DNA of 64,000 nt from Actinomycetota bacterium (lineage in GTDB: Bacteria; Actinomycetota; Thermoleophilia; Solirubrobacterales; Solirubrobacteraceae), in contig VAWK01000019.1 of NCBI GenBank assembly GCA_005885515.1, positions 38,832-102,831 of the forward strand, read 5' to 3'. The number at the start of each line of letters is the position of its first letter. Position 1 is the first letter of the stretch. Positions 18,936 through 33,031 of the stretch are shown one piece after another. The notes under the pieces are model-generated. The model saw only the letters and a list, made by a program, of their open reading frames with translations. It did no database searches and was not told the DNA's origin. A program made the position numbers and the translations under genes.

Positions 18936-19205
18936 ATGCTTCATGCACTAATCGCAGCCACGGGGGAACCCCTCGAATACGGAAAGGCGGCCGGCCGCGC
19001 GATCGCGCTGGGCTTCGGCGCGGGCGGTGGCGCCGCCGGTGCCGGAGCGGGCATCGGGGCCGTGTTCAACGCCTCGATCCAGTCCAAGACCCGCCAGCCC
19101 GAGTTGCGCGCGGAGGTGGAGCGCGACCAGTGGCTTGGCTTCGCGCTCACCGAGGCGACCTTCTTCTACGGCCTCGTAGGCGGCTTCATCGCCTTCTTCC
19201 TCTAA
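18936..19205 (+). CDS. atpE: F0F1 ATP synthase subunit C
   Basis: GRAIALGFGAGGGAAGAGAGIGAVFNASIQSKTRQPEL...FALTEATFFYGLVGGFIAFFL. Confidence 0.95.
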   Translation: MLHALIAATGEPLEYGKAAGRAIALGFGAGGGAAGAGAGIGAVFNASIQSKTRQPELRAEVERDQWLGFALTEATFFYGLVGGFIAFFL

Positions 19206-19211
19206 GCCCCG

Positions 19212-19769
19212 ATGCTTAGCGCCGCGCACATCCCAATCGGCTCCAAAGGCTCGTTCCTGATCAGCACCAACGTCGGGATCATGATCTGGACGATCGTCGT
19301 GTTCGTGATCTCGATGTTCATCCTGCGCCGAGCGGTGTTCCCCCGGATCGGCGAAGCGCTCGACAATCGCGCGAAGAAGATCGAGGGCGACATCGACGCC
19401 GCGGCGGAGCTGCGCAAGGAGGCCGACAAGGTGCTCGACGAATACCGTGAGCGGCTGAAGGAGGCGCGCGCGCAGTCGGATGAGATCGTGCAGCGCGCGC
19501 GGCAGGCCGCGGAGACGCACGAGCGCGAGGCCAAGGAGCAGGGGCGGGAGATGATTGCCGAGGCCAGCGAGCGCGCCCAGCGCGACATCGAGTCCGCCAC
19601 CAAACGCGCTCTCGACGACCTGCGCAGAGAGGTCGCCGACCTCACGATCATGGCGACGGAGAAGGTGACGCGTAAGACGCTCGACGACGCCGACCAGCGC
19701 CGCCTGGTCGAGGAAGCGCTCGGCGAGCTCGACTTCTCCGGCCTGTCCTCCGGCGCACCCAACAACTGA
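19212..19769 (+). CDS. atpF: F0F1 ATP synthase subunit B
   Basis: N-terminal TM plus long charged coiled coil; position in operon. Confidence 0.93.
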   Translation: MLSAAHIPIGSKGSFLISTNVGIMIWTIVVFVISMFILRRAVFPRIGEALDNRAKKIEGDIDAAAELRKEADKVLDEYRERLKEARAQSDEIVQRARQAAETHEREAKEQGREMIAEASERAQRDIESATKRALDDLRREVADLTIMATEKVTRKTLDDADQRRLVEEALGELDFSGLSSGAPNN

Positions 19770-20305
19770 TGGAGGAGCTCGCCCAGGTATACGCCCGCTC
19801 GCTGTTTCAGGTCGCGCGCGAGCAGGACAAGCTCGATCTGCTGCGCGAGCAGCTGGGGCAGGTCGCCGACGCGATCGCCAAGCACCGCGAGCTGCAGACG
19901 TTCTTCTTCTCGCCCTACTTCTCCACCGAGGAGAAGCAGGATGCGCTCGAGCGCGTCCTCGACGGCGCCGATCCGCTCTTCGTCAACTTCCTCAATCTCT
20001 TGATCGAGAAGCACCGCATGCCCGTGATCTTCCGCGTCCGCTCGCAATACGAGCGCCTGTGGGAGGAGGAGAACCGCACACTGCCGGTCGAGATCACGAG
20101 CGCCGTGGAGCTCGACAGCGCCACCACCGACAGCGTCGGCCGGGCGATCGGCGAGCGCACCGGACGCAGGGTCACGCTCGCGGCGCGCGTCGACCCCGAC
20201 ATCCTCGGTGGCATCGTCGTGCGGGTTGGAAACTCGATTCTCGACGCCTCGATACGCAACCGGCTGGAGCAGCTGCGCAGGCACGTTGCTCAGGGAGCCT
20301 CATAG
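19769..20305 (+). CDS. atpH: F0F1 ATP synthase subunit delta
   Basis: [16 protein letters not shown]...; position in operon; overlaps atpF stop. Confidence 0.94.
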   Translation: MEELAQVYARSLFQVAREQDKLDLLREQLGQVADAIAKHRELQTFFFSPYFSTEEKQDALERVLDGADPLFVNFLNLLIEKHRMPVIFRVRSQYERLWEEENRTLPVEITSAVELDSATTDSVGRAIGERTGRRVTLAARVDPDILGGIVVRVGNSILDASIRNRLEQLRRHVAQGAS

Positions 20306-20313
20306 GAGAACAC

Positions 20314-21870
<1,557 letters not shown>

Positions 21871-21888
21871 CGCCGCGCCTGTAGTCCA

Positions 21889-22800
21889 ATGGCCGCTTCT
21901 CAGCGCGACGTCCGCAGCAAGATCTCCTCGGTCAAGAACATCCAGAAGATCACACGCGCGATGGAGATGGTCGCGGCGGCGCGGCTGCGCCGCGCCGAGC
22001 AGCGGATCGCGGCGTTGCGGCCGTACGCCAACGCGATCAGGCGCATGACGCGGCAGGCCGCCCAGGCCGCAGGCACCTCAGAGGCTGCGCGCGTACCGCT
22101 GCTCGCCGAGCACGAGTCGACTACAAACGTGGCGGTGCTGCTCGTAACCGGCGACCGCGGGCTCGCGGGCGCGTTCAACTCGCAGATCATCCGCGCCGGC
22201 GTGCGCATCGCGGGCGAGCTGAGCCAGGAAGGCCTGCGCGGCAGCTGGTATGCGACCGGCCGCCGCGGCGTCTCCTCGCTCGGATTCCGCGGTTACGAGC
22301 TCGCCGGCAGCTACGTCGGCTTCGCCGACCGGCCGGCTTACGCCGATGCGCGCACAATCGCCGACGATCTGATCACCGCGTACGTCGACGGCCACATCGA
22401 CCGCGTAGAGATGATCTACAACGCGTACGTCTCGCCGCTGCGCCAGACCGTCACGCAGGAGCGCCTGTTGCCGCTCGCGCACGCCACTATCACGGGCGAG
22501 GAGGAGGAGGAGGCTCAGGACGGGGATGAGCCACGCGCCCGCGCGGCCGTCGCGTACGAGCCCGACCCGGATGCGATCTTGAGAAGGCTGGTGCCCGACT
22601 ATGTGGAGATCTCGATCTACCGCGCGCTCGTCGAGTCCACCGCGGGCTTCTTCGGCGCGCAGATGACCGCCATGCGTTCGGCATCGGACAACGCCGGTGA
22701 AATAATCACCGGCCTCACGCTGCAGATGAACCGCGCCCGCCAGGCCGAGATCACGCAGGAGATCATGGAGGTCGTCGCGGGCGCAGAGGGGCTGAGCTAG
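21889..22800 (+). CDS. atpG: F0F1 ATP synthase subunit gamma
   Basis: RDVRSKISSVKNIQKITRAMEMVAAARLRRAE...; C-terminal MTAMRSASDNAGEIITGLTLQMNRARQAEITQEIMEVVAGA. Confidence 0.97.
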   Translation: MAASQRDVRSKISSVKNIQKITRAMEMVAAARLRRAEQRIAALRPYANAIRRMTRQAAQAAGTSEAARVPLLAEHESTTNVAVLLVTGDRGLAGAFNSQIIRAGVRIAGELSQEGLRGSWYATGRRGVSSLGFRGYELAGSYVGFADRPAYADARTIADDLITAYVDGHIDRVEMIYNAYVSPLRQTVTQERLLPLAHATITGEEEEEAQDGDEPRARAAVAYEPDPDAILRRLVPDYVEISIYRALVESTAGFFGAQMTAMRSASDNAGEIITGLTLQMNRARQAEITQEIMEVVAGAEGLS

Positions 22801-24354
<1,554 letters not shown>

Positions 24355-24358
24355 CCCC

Positions 24359-24766
24359 GTGGCGCGCACGAAATTCCCAGCCGAAGTGCTCACCCCCGAG
24401 GGCGAGCTGTTCAACGAGGAGGTGGAGATGCTCTCCACGCACACGGCGCTGGGCTCGATCGGGATCCTCGCCAACCACGAGCCGGTGCTGGCGCTGCTCG
24501 AACCCACCGAGCTGCGGCTGTACAGGTCGGAGTCGGACATCGTGCGCTTCGCCCAGGCGGAGGGCTATCTGCAGTTCGCCGAAAACCGAGCGCTCGTGCT
24601 GGTCGAGGAGGCGATCGCGCCGGACGCGCTCGACCGCGCCACGGTCGAGACGAGGCTCACCGAAGCTCGCGCGGCCGCGGAGCGCGCCGCGGAGGGCAGC
24701 GAGGAAGCCGCGCGCGCCAACCGCGACGTACGCCGCTACGAGGCGTTCCTGAAGGTAGCCGGATAG
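24359..24766 (+). CDS. atpC: F0F1 ATP synthase subunit epsilon
   Basis: EVLTPEGELFNEEVEMLSTHTALGSIGILANHEPVLALL. Confidence 0.94.
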   Translation: MARTKFPAEVLTPEGELFNEEVEMLSTHTALGSIGILANHEPVLALLEPTELRLYRSESDIVRFAQAEGYLQFAENRALVLVEEAIAPDALDRATVETRLTEARAAAERAAEGSEEAARANRDVRRYEAFLKVAG

Positions 24767-24768
24767 GC

Positions 24769-25245
24769 GTGCAGAGCTCGAGCGCCGCCGGCGAGCACTT
24801 CGCGCGCAAGCGCCCGCGGTGGTTCACCCGCCACGTCTTCAACCCGATCGTCGCCGCGTTCACGCGCGTGGGTCTGAGCCTGCTCGGCTCGCGCGTGCTG
24901 GAGGTGCGCGGGCGCTCCTCGGGCGTGCCGCGCCGCACGCCGGTCAATCTGCTCGAGTTCGAGGGTCAGCGCTACCTAGTAGCGCCGCGCGGCGACACGC
25001 AGTGGGCGCGCAACCTGCGCGTCGCCAGGGAGGGCAGGCTGCTCGTCGGCCGCCGCAGCGAGCGCTTCACCGCTAGCGAGCTCAGCGACGAGGAAAAGCC
25101 GCCGCTGCTGCGGGCGTACCTGCAGCGCTGGGGGCTCGAGGTGGGCGCCTTCTTCGACGGCGTCGGCGCGCGCGCGAGCGAGCAGGAGCTGCGCCGGATC
25201 GCGCCCAAGCACCCCGTCTTCCGCCTGCGCTCGGGCGCGCCGTGA
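24769..25245 (+). CDS. Deazaflavin (F420)-dependent nitroreductase family protein
   Basis: VLEVRGRSSGVPRRTPVNLLEFEGQRYLVAPRGDTQWARNLRVA, Ddn-family signature. Confidence 0.87.
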   Translation: MQSSSAAGEHFARKRPRWFTRHVFNPIVAAFTRVGLSLLGSRVLEVRGRSSGVPRRTPVNLLEFEGQRYLVAPRGDTQWARNLRVAREGRLLVGRRSERFTASELSDEEKPPLLRAYLQRWGLEVGAFFDGVGARASEQELRRIAPKHPVFRLRSGAP

Positions 25246-25293
25246 GGGCCTCCGCGCCCGGGCGCGGTGCCAGCGGCTAGCCTTCTCGGCGCG

Positions 25294-26652
25294 ATGAGTA
25301 CCGCGGGCGAGCGCGAACCAATCGCGGTGATCGGCGCCGGTTACGTCGGCCTGGTGAGCGCCGCCGGCTTTGCCGAGCTGGGCAGCGAGGTGTGGTGCGT
25401 GGACATCGATGCCGCCAAGATCGAACGCCTGCGCGCGGGCGAGGTGCCGATCCACGAGCCCGGCGTGCAGGAGCTGCTGCGCCGCAACGCCGGGACGCTG
25501 CACTTCTCGACCGACCTGGCGGGAGCGCTCGAGCACGCGCGCCTGCTGTTTGTCGCCGTTGGCACGCCGCCCACGTACTCCGGAGACGCCGACCTGTCGG
25601 CTGTGCACGCGGTCGTGGAGGCGATCCCGCCGAGCGAGGAACACGCGCTGGTGATGAAGTCGACGGTGCCGTGCGGCACGGGGGCGGCGTTGCAACGCTC
25701 GTTTCGCGAGCGCGGCAAGGGCGGCCTGGGCTACGTCTCGTGCCCGGAGTTTCTGCGCGAGGGCTCGGCCGTGCACGACTTCATGCACCCCGACCGCGTG
25801 GTGGTGGGCATCGACGAGCACGACTCGTGGGCGGGGGACGCGGTGGTCGAGCTGTACGCATCGCTGGGGGTCCCGCTGGTGCGCACCGACATCGCCAGCG
25901 CGGAGATGGTCAAGCTGGCCTCGAACGCGTTCCTGGCGACGAAGATCTCGTTCATCAACGAGATCGCCAACGTGTGCGAGGAGACCGGCGCCGACGTGGT
26001 CGAGGTCGCGCGCGGCATGGGCCTGGACACCCGCATCGGGCCACGCTTTTTGCACGCCGGCATCGGCTACGGCGGTAGCTGCTTTCCGAAGGATGTCGAC
26101 GCGCTCAAGCAGCTGGCCGGCAACTCGGGCTATCACTTCCAGCTGCTGACGGCGGTGATCGAGGTCAACGAACTGCAGAAGCGGCGCGTGATCGCCAAGC
26201 TGCACAAGCACCTCGGCGGCCTGGCCGGCCGGCGCGTGGCGCTGTTCGGCCTCGCGTTCAAGCCCGAAACCGATGACATGCGCGACGCCTCCTCGCTCGT
26301 GCTGGCCGCGCGCCTGAACGCCGACGGCGCGCGCGTGGTGGCGTATGACCCGGTGGCCGAGGAGCAAGCTCGCAGGATGGTGAGCGGGATCGAGTTCGCC
26401 GGCTCGGCGCTGGAGGCCGCCGGCGATGCCGATGCGGTGGTGCTGGTCACCGAGTGGCCGGAGTTCCAGACGCTCGACTGGGGGCTGGTCGCCGAGCGCA
26501 TGCGTGGCGTCCTGGTCATCGACGGGCGCAACGCGCTCGACCCGGACGCCGTGCGCGCCGCCGGCCTTACCTACGAGGGCGTCGGACGGTCGGCGCAGCG
26601 GCGCGCCGGCGAGCGGGAACCAGACGCGCGCGTGCCGGGGGGGTCTCGCTGA
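25294..26652 (+). CDS. UDP-glucose/GDP-mannose 6-dehydrogenase family
   Basis: IAVIGAGYVGLVSAAGFAELG...CPEFLREGSAVHDFMHPDRVVVG...GIGYGGSCFPKDVDAL. Confidence 0.95.
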   Translation: MSTAGEREPIAVIGAGYVGLVSAAGFAELGSEVWCVDIDAAKIERLRAGEVPIHEPGVQELLRRNAGTLHFSTDLAGALEHARLLFVAVGTPPTYSGDADLSAVHAVVEAIPPSEEHALVMKSTVPCGTGAALQRSFRERGKGGLGYVSCPEFLREGSAVHDFMHPDRVVVGIDEHDSWAGDAVVELYASLGVPLVRTDIASAEMVKLASNAFLATKISFINEIANVCEETGADVVEVARGMGLDTRIGPRFLHAGIGYGGSCFPKDVDALKQLAGNSGYHFQLLTAVIEVNELQKRRVIAKLHKHLGGLAGRRVALFGLAFKPETDDMRDASSLVLAARLNADGARVVAYDPVAEEQARRMVSGIEFAGSALEAAGDADAVVLVTEWPEFQTLDWGLVAERMRGVLVIDGRNALDPDAVRAAGLTYEGVGRSAQRRAGEREPDARVPGGSR

Positions 26653-27752
26653 TGCAGGCGGTGATCCTGGTGGGCGGCGAGGGCACCCGCCTGCGCCCGC
26701 TGACTTCGACCGTGCCCAAGCCGGTGGTGCCGCTGGTCGACCGGCCGTTGATCTCGTTCATGCTGGAGTGGCTGCGCGGGCACGGGGTCGACGATGTGAT
26801 CATGTCGTGCGGCTTTCTGGCCAGCGGCGTGCGCAACGTGCTCGGCGACGGATCCGGGCTGGGCATGCGCCTGCGCTTCGTCGAGGAGCCCAACGCGCGC
26901 GGCACCGCGGGCGCGCTGAAGTTCGCCGAGTCGCTGCTCGACGAGCGCTTCGTGATGCTCAACGGCGACATCCTCACCGACCTCGACCTGTCGGCGCAGA
27001 TCGCCCAGCACGAGGCGACCGGCGCCAAGGCCACGCTGGCGCTGGTGCCGGTGGCCGACCCCAGCTCCTATGGGCTCGTGCACCTGAAGGACGACCGCTC
27101 GGTGCGGGACTTCGTGGAGAAGCCGAGCGCGGATGCGATCGACACGAACCTGATCAGCGCCGGCGCGTACGTGCTCGAGCGCGAGGTGCTCGAGCTGGTG
27201 CCCGCCAAGCGCAACGTCTCGATCGAGCGCGAGGTGTGGCCGCTGCTGGTCGGCGAGGGCCTGTACGGGTTCCCGTCGCAGAGCTACTGGCTGGACATCG
27301 GCTCGCCCCAGCGCTACCTGCAGGGCACGTTCGACATCATCGAGGGCAACGTCCGCTCGCCGGTCAGCGAGCGGATGGGCAGCGACTGGCTGGCGGTGGA
27401 CGAGGGCGCGGAGGTGAAAGGAAGGGTGATCCCTCCGGCCGTGATCGAGCGCGGCGTGCGCGTCGGCGACGGCGCGCACGTGGGCAGTCTGGTGGTGCTC
27501 GCGGAAGACGTCTCGGTGGGCCCGTCCTGCACCGTCGAGCGGGCGGTGATCCTCAACGGGAGCGAGATCGAGGAGGGCTGCGCGCTGCGCGACTGCATCG
27601 TGGCGGCCGGCTGCCGCGTCGGCCCGCGCACCAGGATCAGCGACGGCGCGGTGCTCGGCGAGGGCGTCACGATCGGCGCTGACAACGTGATCGCCGGCGG
27701 GGCGCGTATCTTCCCCGGGGTCGTGCTGCCCGACGGCGCGATCGAGTTCTAG
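26652..27752 (+). CDS. NDP-sugar pyrophosphorylase (mannose-1-phosphate guanylyltransferase-like)
   Basis: MQAVILVGGEGTRLRPLTSTVPKPVVPLVDRPLISFML; C-terminal hexapeptide repeats. Confidence 0.92.
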   Translation: MQAVILVGGEGTRLRPLTSTVPKPVVPLVDRPLISFMLEWLRGHGVDDVIMSCGFLASGVRNVLGDGSGLGMRLRFVEEPNARGTAGALKFAESLLDERFVMLNGDILTDLDLSAQIAQHEATGAKATLALVPVADPSSYGLVHLKDDRSVRDFVEKPSADAIDTNLISAGAYVLEREVLELVPAKRNVSIEREVWPLLVGEGLYGFPSQSYWLDIGSPQRYLQGTFDIIEGNVRSPVSERMGSDWLAVDEGAEVKGRVIPPAVIERGVRVGDGAHVGSLVVLAEDVSVGPSCTVERAVILNGSEIEEGCALRDCIVAAGCRVGPRTRISDGAVLGEGVTIGADNVIAGGARIFPGVVLPDGAIEF

Positions 27753-27800
27753 GGAGCTTTACGATCTGGAATCCATCGTCCGACTCCAGGAGAGCAGCAG

Positions 27801-28883
27801 ATGAGTGAAGGGCCCCTCACCGCCCGGCCGGGCGCGGAGACGCTGTCGCGAGCGGAGATCGCCAAGGTCGATAGCTCCGACCAGCTCAGCGACGTGCTCG
27901 CGCTGCCCGAGCACCTGCGCGATGCCCTGTGGCGCGTGGAGTCGGCGATCATGCAGGACTGGGACACCTCCGCCGGGCTGGTCGTGGCCGGCATGGGCGG
28001 ATCCGCGATCGGCGGCGCGCTGGCGCGGGCGGCGCTCGGCGATCACGCCTCGCGGCCGATCTTCGTGACCCGCGCCTACGGGCTGCCGCCGTGGACCACG
28101 CCGGACACGATGGTGCTGTGCGCCAGCTACTCGGGCAACACCGAGGAGACGCTCGCCTGCTATGAGTCCGCCGGCGCGCTCGGCGCCAGGCGCACGGTCG
28201 TGACGACCGGCGGCCAGCTGGCGGAGATGGCCCGCGCCGACGGCGTGCCGGTGATACCGCTGCCGGGCGGCTTCCAGCCGCGCGCGGCGGTGGCGTACAT
28301 GACCGTGGCCGCGCTGGAGGTGGCGGCGCTGTGCGGCGCGGGACCGCGGCTGACCTCGGAGATCGACGTGGCCGCATCCCACACCGAGCACCTGGTCGCC
28401 GAGTGGGGCCCGGATGCGGCCCAGGACTCCCTGGCCAAGCAGCTCGCCCGTACCCTCTTCGGCACCACGCCGGTGATTGCGGGCGCCGGCCTGACCACGC
28501 CGATCGCCTATCGCTGGAAGACGCAGATCAACGAGAACGCCAAGCAGCCCTGCTTCTTCAACGAACTGCCCGAGCTCGATCACAACGAAATCGAGGGCTG
28601 GGAGGGCGCGCCGGACGTGGGGCGCTTCTCGGCCGTGTTTCTCGACGACTCCGATGCGCATCCGCGCGTCAAGGCGCGCATGGAGCTGACCGAGCGCAAG
28701 ATCGCCGGCAGCGCCGCGGCCAGCTTCCGCCTGGAGACGCGCGGGCAGACCTCGATCGAGCGCGTGATCTCGCTGGTGCTGCTCGGCGATCTCGTCTCGA
28801 TCTACCTGGCCACGCTGCGCGGCGTGGACCCAGGCCCAGTGCGCGCGCTGGAGGAGCTCAAGCAGGCGCTCGCGCGCCATTGA
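27801..28883 (+). CDS. Bifunctional phosphoglucose/phosphomannose isomerase (SIS domain)
   Basis: VVAGMGGSAIGGALARAAL...CASYSGNTEETLACYE...ELDHNEIEGWEG. Confidence 0.9.
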   Translation: MSEGPLTARPGAETLSRAEIAKVDSSDQLSDVLALPEHLRDALWRVESAIMQDWDTSAGLVVAGMGGSAIGGALARAALGDHASRPIFVTRAYGLPPWTTPDTMVLCASYSGNTEETLACYESAGALGARRTVVTTGGQLAEMARADGVPVIPLPGGFQPRAAVAYMTVAALEVAALCGAGPRLTSEIDVAASHTEHLVAEWGPDAAQDSLAKQLARTLFGTTPVIAGAGLTTPIAYRWKTQINENAKQPCFFNELPELDHNEIEGWEGAPDVGRFSAVFLDDSDAHPRVKARMELTERKIAGSAAASFRLETRGQTSIERVISLVLLGDLVSIYLATLRGVDPGPVRALEELKQALARH

Positions 28884-28979
28884 GCATCTCCGCGCCGCGC
28901 CCGGCGCCGGCCGCGCCCGGCGCCGCCCCCGCCCAGGACGCGGTCGAGCGGCCAGCCGCCCCACTACCATAAGGACGCC

Positions 28980-30458
<1,479 letters not shown>

Positions 30459-30491
30459 GCGGCCGCTGGCGGGCGCGCCGCTCACCGCGCG

Positions 30492-31496
30492 ATGAGGACG
30501 ATGGTGCTCGCCGCGGGCCTGGGCACGCGGCTGCGTCCGCTGACCTATCAGATCACCAAGCCGATGGTGCCGGTGCTGGACCGGCCGGTGATGGAGCACA
30601 TCCTCGACCTGCTCGCCCGACACTCCTTCGAGCAGGTGATCGCCAACCTGCACTACTTCCCCGACAGCATCCGCGAGTACTTCGGCCCGCGCATCTCCTA
30701 CCACTACGAGCCCGAGCTGCTCGGCACCGCCGGGGGGGTGCGGGCATGCGCGGACTTCCTCGGCGATCAGTCCTTCCTGGTGATCTCCGGCGACGCGCTG
30801 ACCGACATCGACCTGGCGGCCATGGCCGCCGCGCACGCGCGGGCGGGCGGGATCGCCACGCTGGCGGTCAAGCAGGTGCTCGACACGCGCGAGTACGGCG
30901 TCGTGCTGCACGATCGCGACGGACGCGTGACCGGCTTCCAGGAGAAGCCGGACCCCCAGGAGGCGCTGTCGGAGCTGGGCAACTGCGGCATCTACATGTT
31001 CGAGCCCGAGATCTTCGATTACTTCCCCGAGCGCCCGTTCGTGGACTGGGCCCAGGACGTGTTCCCGACCCTGCTGGCGGGCGACGTGCCGTTCCACATC
31101 CACGAGCTGCGCGAGTACTGGAACGACATCGGCTCGCTGTCCGAGCTGCGCCGGGGCACGTTCGATGCGCTGCACGGCGACCTGCAGCTGCAGGTCGAGG
31201 GGCGCGAGCTGCGCCCGGGCGTGACGGTGGCCGACGGCGTGCCGCTGCGCACGGACACCGACGTCGAGGGCGCCGCCTGGATCGGCCGCGAGGTGCGCAT
31301 CGGGGCGGGCGTGCGCCTGACGGGCCCGGTCGTGCTCGGCGACGGCGCGCGCGTCGGCGACGGGGCGCAGCTGCGCGAGAGCATCGTCCTCCCGGGAACC
31401 GAGATCGCGGCCGGGTCGATCCTGATCGGCGCGATCGCCGGGCAGGGCGACATCCTCGCCAGCTTGCGCCGGCGCGGCGCTCAGACGGTCTCGTAG
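30492..31496 (+). CDS. NDP-sugar nucleotidyltransferase
   Basis: MVLAAGLGTRLRPLTYQITKPMVPVLDRPVMEHIL...; C-terminal hexapeptide repeats. Confidence 0.92.
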   Translation: MRTMVLAAGLGTRLRPLTYQITKPMVPVLDRPVMEHILDLLARHSFEQVIANLHYFPDSIREYFGPRISYHYEPELLGTAGGVRACADFLGDQSFLVISGDALTDIDLAAMAAAHARAGGIATLAVKQVLDTREYGVVLHDRDGRVTGFQEKPDPQEALSELGNCGIYMFEPEIFDYFPERPFVDWAQDVFPTLLAGDVPFHIHELREYWNDIGSLSELRRGTFDALHGDLQLQVEGRELRPGVTVADGVPLRTDTDVEGAAWIGREVRIGAGVRLTGPVVLGDGARVGDGAQLRESIVLPGTEIAAGSILIGAIAGQGDILASLRRRGAQTVS

Positions 31497-32296
31497 CGCT
31501 CGCGCCGCTGCTGCTCGCGCTCGGACTCGGTCAGCGCGGCGATGAACAGGACGACCACCGCCGTGCCCATCACGAGCGACTGCTCGACGGCCATGATCAG
31601 CCCGGCGACCGCCTGGTCATCGCCGGCCGAGAGGCCCCACACGCGCGCGTGATGGACGTAGTAGGGGTACAGCGCCTTCGGCGCGAACGCCAGCCCCATG
31701 CCGAGCGCGCCGACGAACAGCTTGGTGGCGGCCATGTACACCACGGGGCCCAGGCCCGGCAGGCGCAGCCGCGCGCGGATGGGGGACAGCAGATGCCACC
31801 AGTACAGCGAGCCGGCGAGCAAGAAGCTCGCGTGCTCGAGCACGTGCACGGCTGGCCGGCGCAGCGCCTGGTCGTAGGCCGCCGGCACGTGCCAGGCCCA
31901 CACCACGGCGACATACAGCAGCACCGCGAACGCGGGCGCGGCGAGCAGCCCGGCGCGCCCCTCGAGCTTGCGCACCGCTCTCGTGAGCGGCCGCAGCAGC
32001 ACCCGCGTGAAGCCCAGGATCGCCAGTATCGGCGCCAGGTCGAGCAGCAGCACGTGCTGGAGCATGTGCATCGAGAACAGCTGCTCGGCGAGCGAGTCCA
32101 GCGGCGAGCAGAGCGCGATCAGCACGCACAGCAGCGAGCCCGCAAAGCAGCACAGGCGCCACACGGGGGCATCGGCGGCCCGCCGCGCGGCCGCCTGCGC
32201 GCGCACCCGCCGCCAGCGGCGCACGTAGATGCCGCCGATCGCCGCCACGGCGACGATCACTGGGGGGCTGAACGGCCAGGAGAGATTTGGCCCCAT
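31481..32296 (-). CDS. Cytochrome c oxidase assembly protein (CtaG_caa3-like)
   Basis: SPLDSLAEQLFSMHMLQHVLLLDLAPILAILG...HVLEHASFLLAGSLYWWHLL. Confidence 0.9.
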   Translation of the reverse strand: MGPNLSWPFSPPVIVAVAAIGGIYVRRWRRVRAQAAARRAADAPVWRLCCFAGSLLCVLIALCSPLDSLAEQLFSMHMLQHVLLLDLAPILAILGFTRVLLRPLTRAVRKLEGRAGLLAAPAFAVLLYVAVVWAWHVPAAYDQALRRPAVHVLEHASFLLAGSLYWWHLLSPIRARLRLPGLGPVVYMAATKLFVGALGMGLAFAPKALYPYYVHHARVWGLSAGDDQAVAGLIMAVEQSLVMGTAVVVLFIAALTESEREQQRRERYETV

Positions 32297-32351
32297 CCAC
32301 GCCAGAGCGTAGACTCCGAACAGCTACATCTTCCACAGAAGGGAGCCTGTG

Positions 32352-32729
32352 ATGCAGATCGCGATCAAGGGTCGCAACCTTCCCGTCACGGATGAGATCC
32401 GCAAGCACGCCGAGCGGCGTCTGGGCAAGGTCGACCGGCAGGTCTCCGAGCTCGCCCGCCTGGAGATCGAGATCTACCGCGAGCGCAACCCGCGCGTGGC
32501 CGACTGTCACGTCGCCGAGGCCACCTTGTACTTGAAGGGGGTAACGCTGCGCGCGCGCGACGCCTCGCCCGAGATCCTGCATTCGCTGAACCTGGTCACG
32601 GACGAGCTGGCGCGCCAGGTCAAGCGCCACCGCGACAAGCGGCGCCACCGCCGCGAGGCCCACGCCGCCGCGAGCGACCGCCGCTCCAGCGGCTCGCAGG
32701 CCCAGGTCGCCTCGCAGCCCACGATCTGA
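32352..32729 (+). CDS. Ribosome hibernation promoting factor/RaiA family (short form)
   Basis: MQIAIKGRNLPVTDEIRKHAERRLGKVDR...; no C-terminal dimerisation domain. Confidence 0.9.
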   Translation: MQIAIKGRNLPVTDEIRKHAERRLGKVDRQVSELARLEIEIYRERNPRVADCHVAEATLYLKGVTLRARDASPEILHSLNLVTDELARQVKRHRDKRRHRREAHAAASDRRSSGSQAQVASQPTI

Positions 32730-32930
32730 GCGGCTGCCGCTCGGCCGCGGGCAGGCGCAACGCGTCTCGCGGCGGGCGCTCCGCCCGGCGGCGCGCCTCG
32801 CGCGGCTAGCCGCAAGTCGTCTCGCAGGCGACGCCCGCGCCGGCGGCGCGCTCGCTTACGCGCGCCCGCAGCCCGCGAGACGGGCGGGCGCGCGGGCACC
32901 GACCCCGTCACGGCCTTCCTTGCCGTTACA

Positions 32931-32966
32931 CCAAAAAATCTCGTGTTTTTGGCACAAGCCGAGATT
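32931..32966. promoter_or_regulatory. Two interleaved inverted repeats (alternative hairpins or pseudoknot-like) upstream of secreted hydrolase
   Basis: CCAAAAA (32931-32937)/TTTTTGG (32946-32952) and AATCTCG (32937-32943)/CGAGATT (32960-32966). Confidence 0.6.
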
Positions 32967-33031
32967 CTGTTCTGATAGCTTCGATCGCCTGGACGCGAAC
33001 ACCGGTCACTCGGCCGGGGGGAGGATGGGAG

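Noticed and set aside
18936-19205. Sodium-type c-ring
   Set aside because: The first helix lacks the Gln expected for Na+ coordination; LTEATFFYGL fits an H+ type, so no special claim is made.
28884-28979. Possible SAH riboswitch upstream of ahcY
   Set aside because: Only GC-rich low-complexity sequence; I could not identify the conserved SAH aptamer core.
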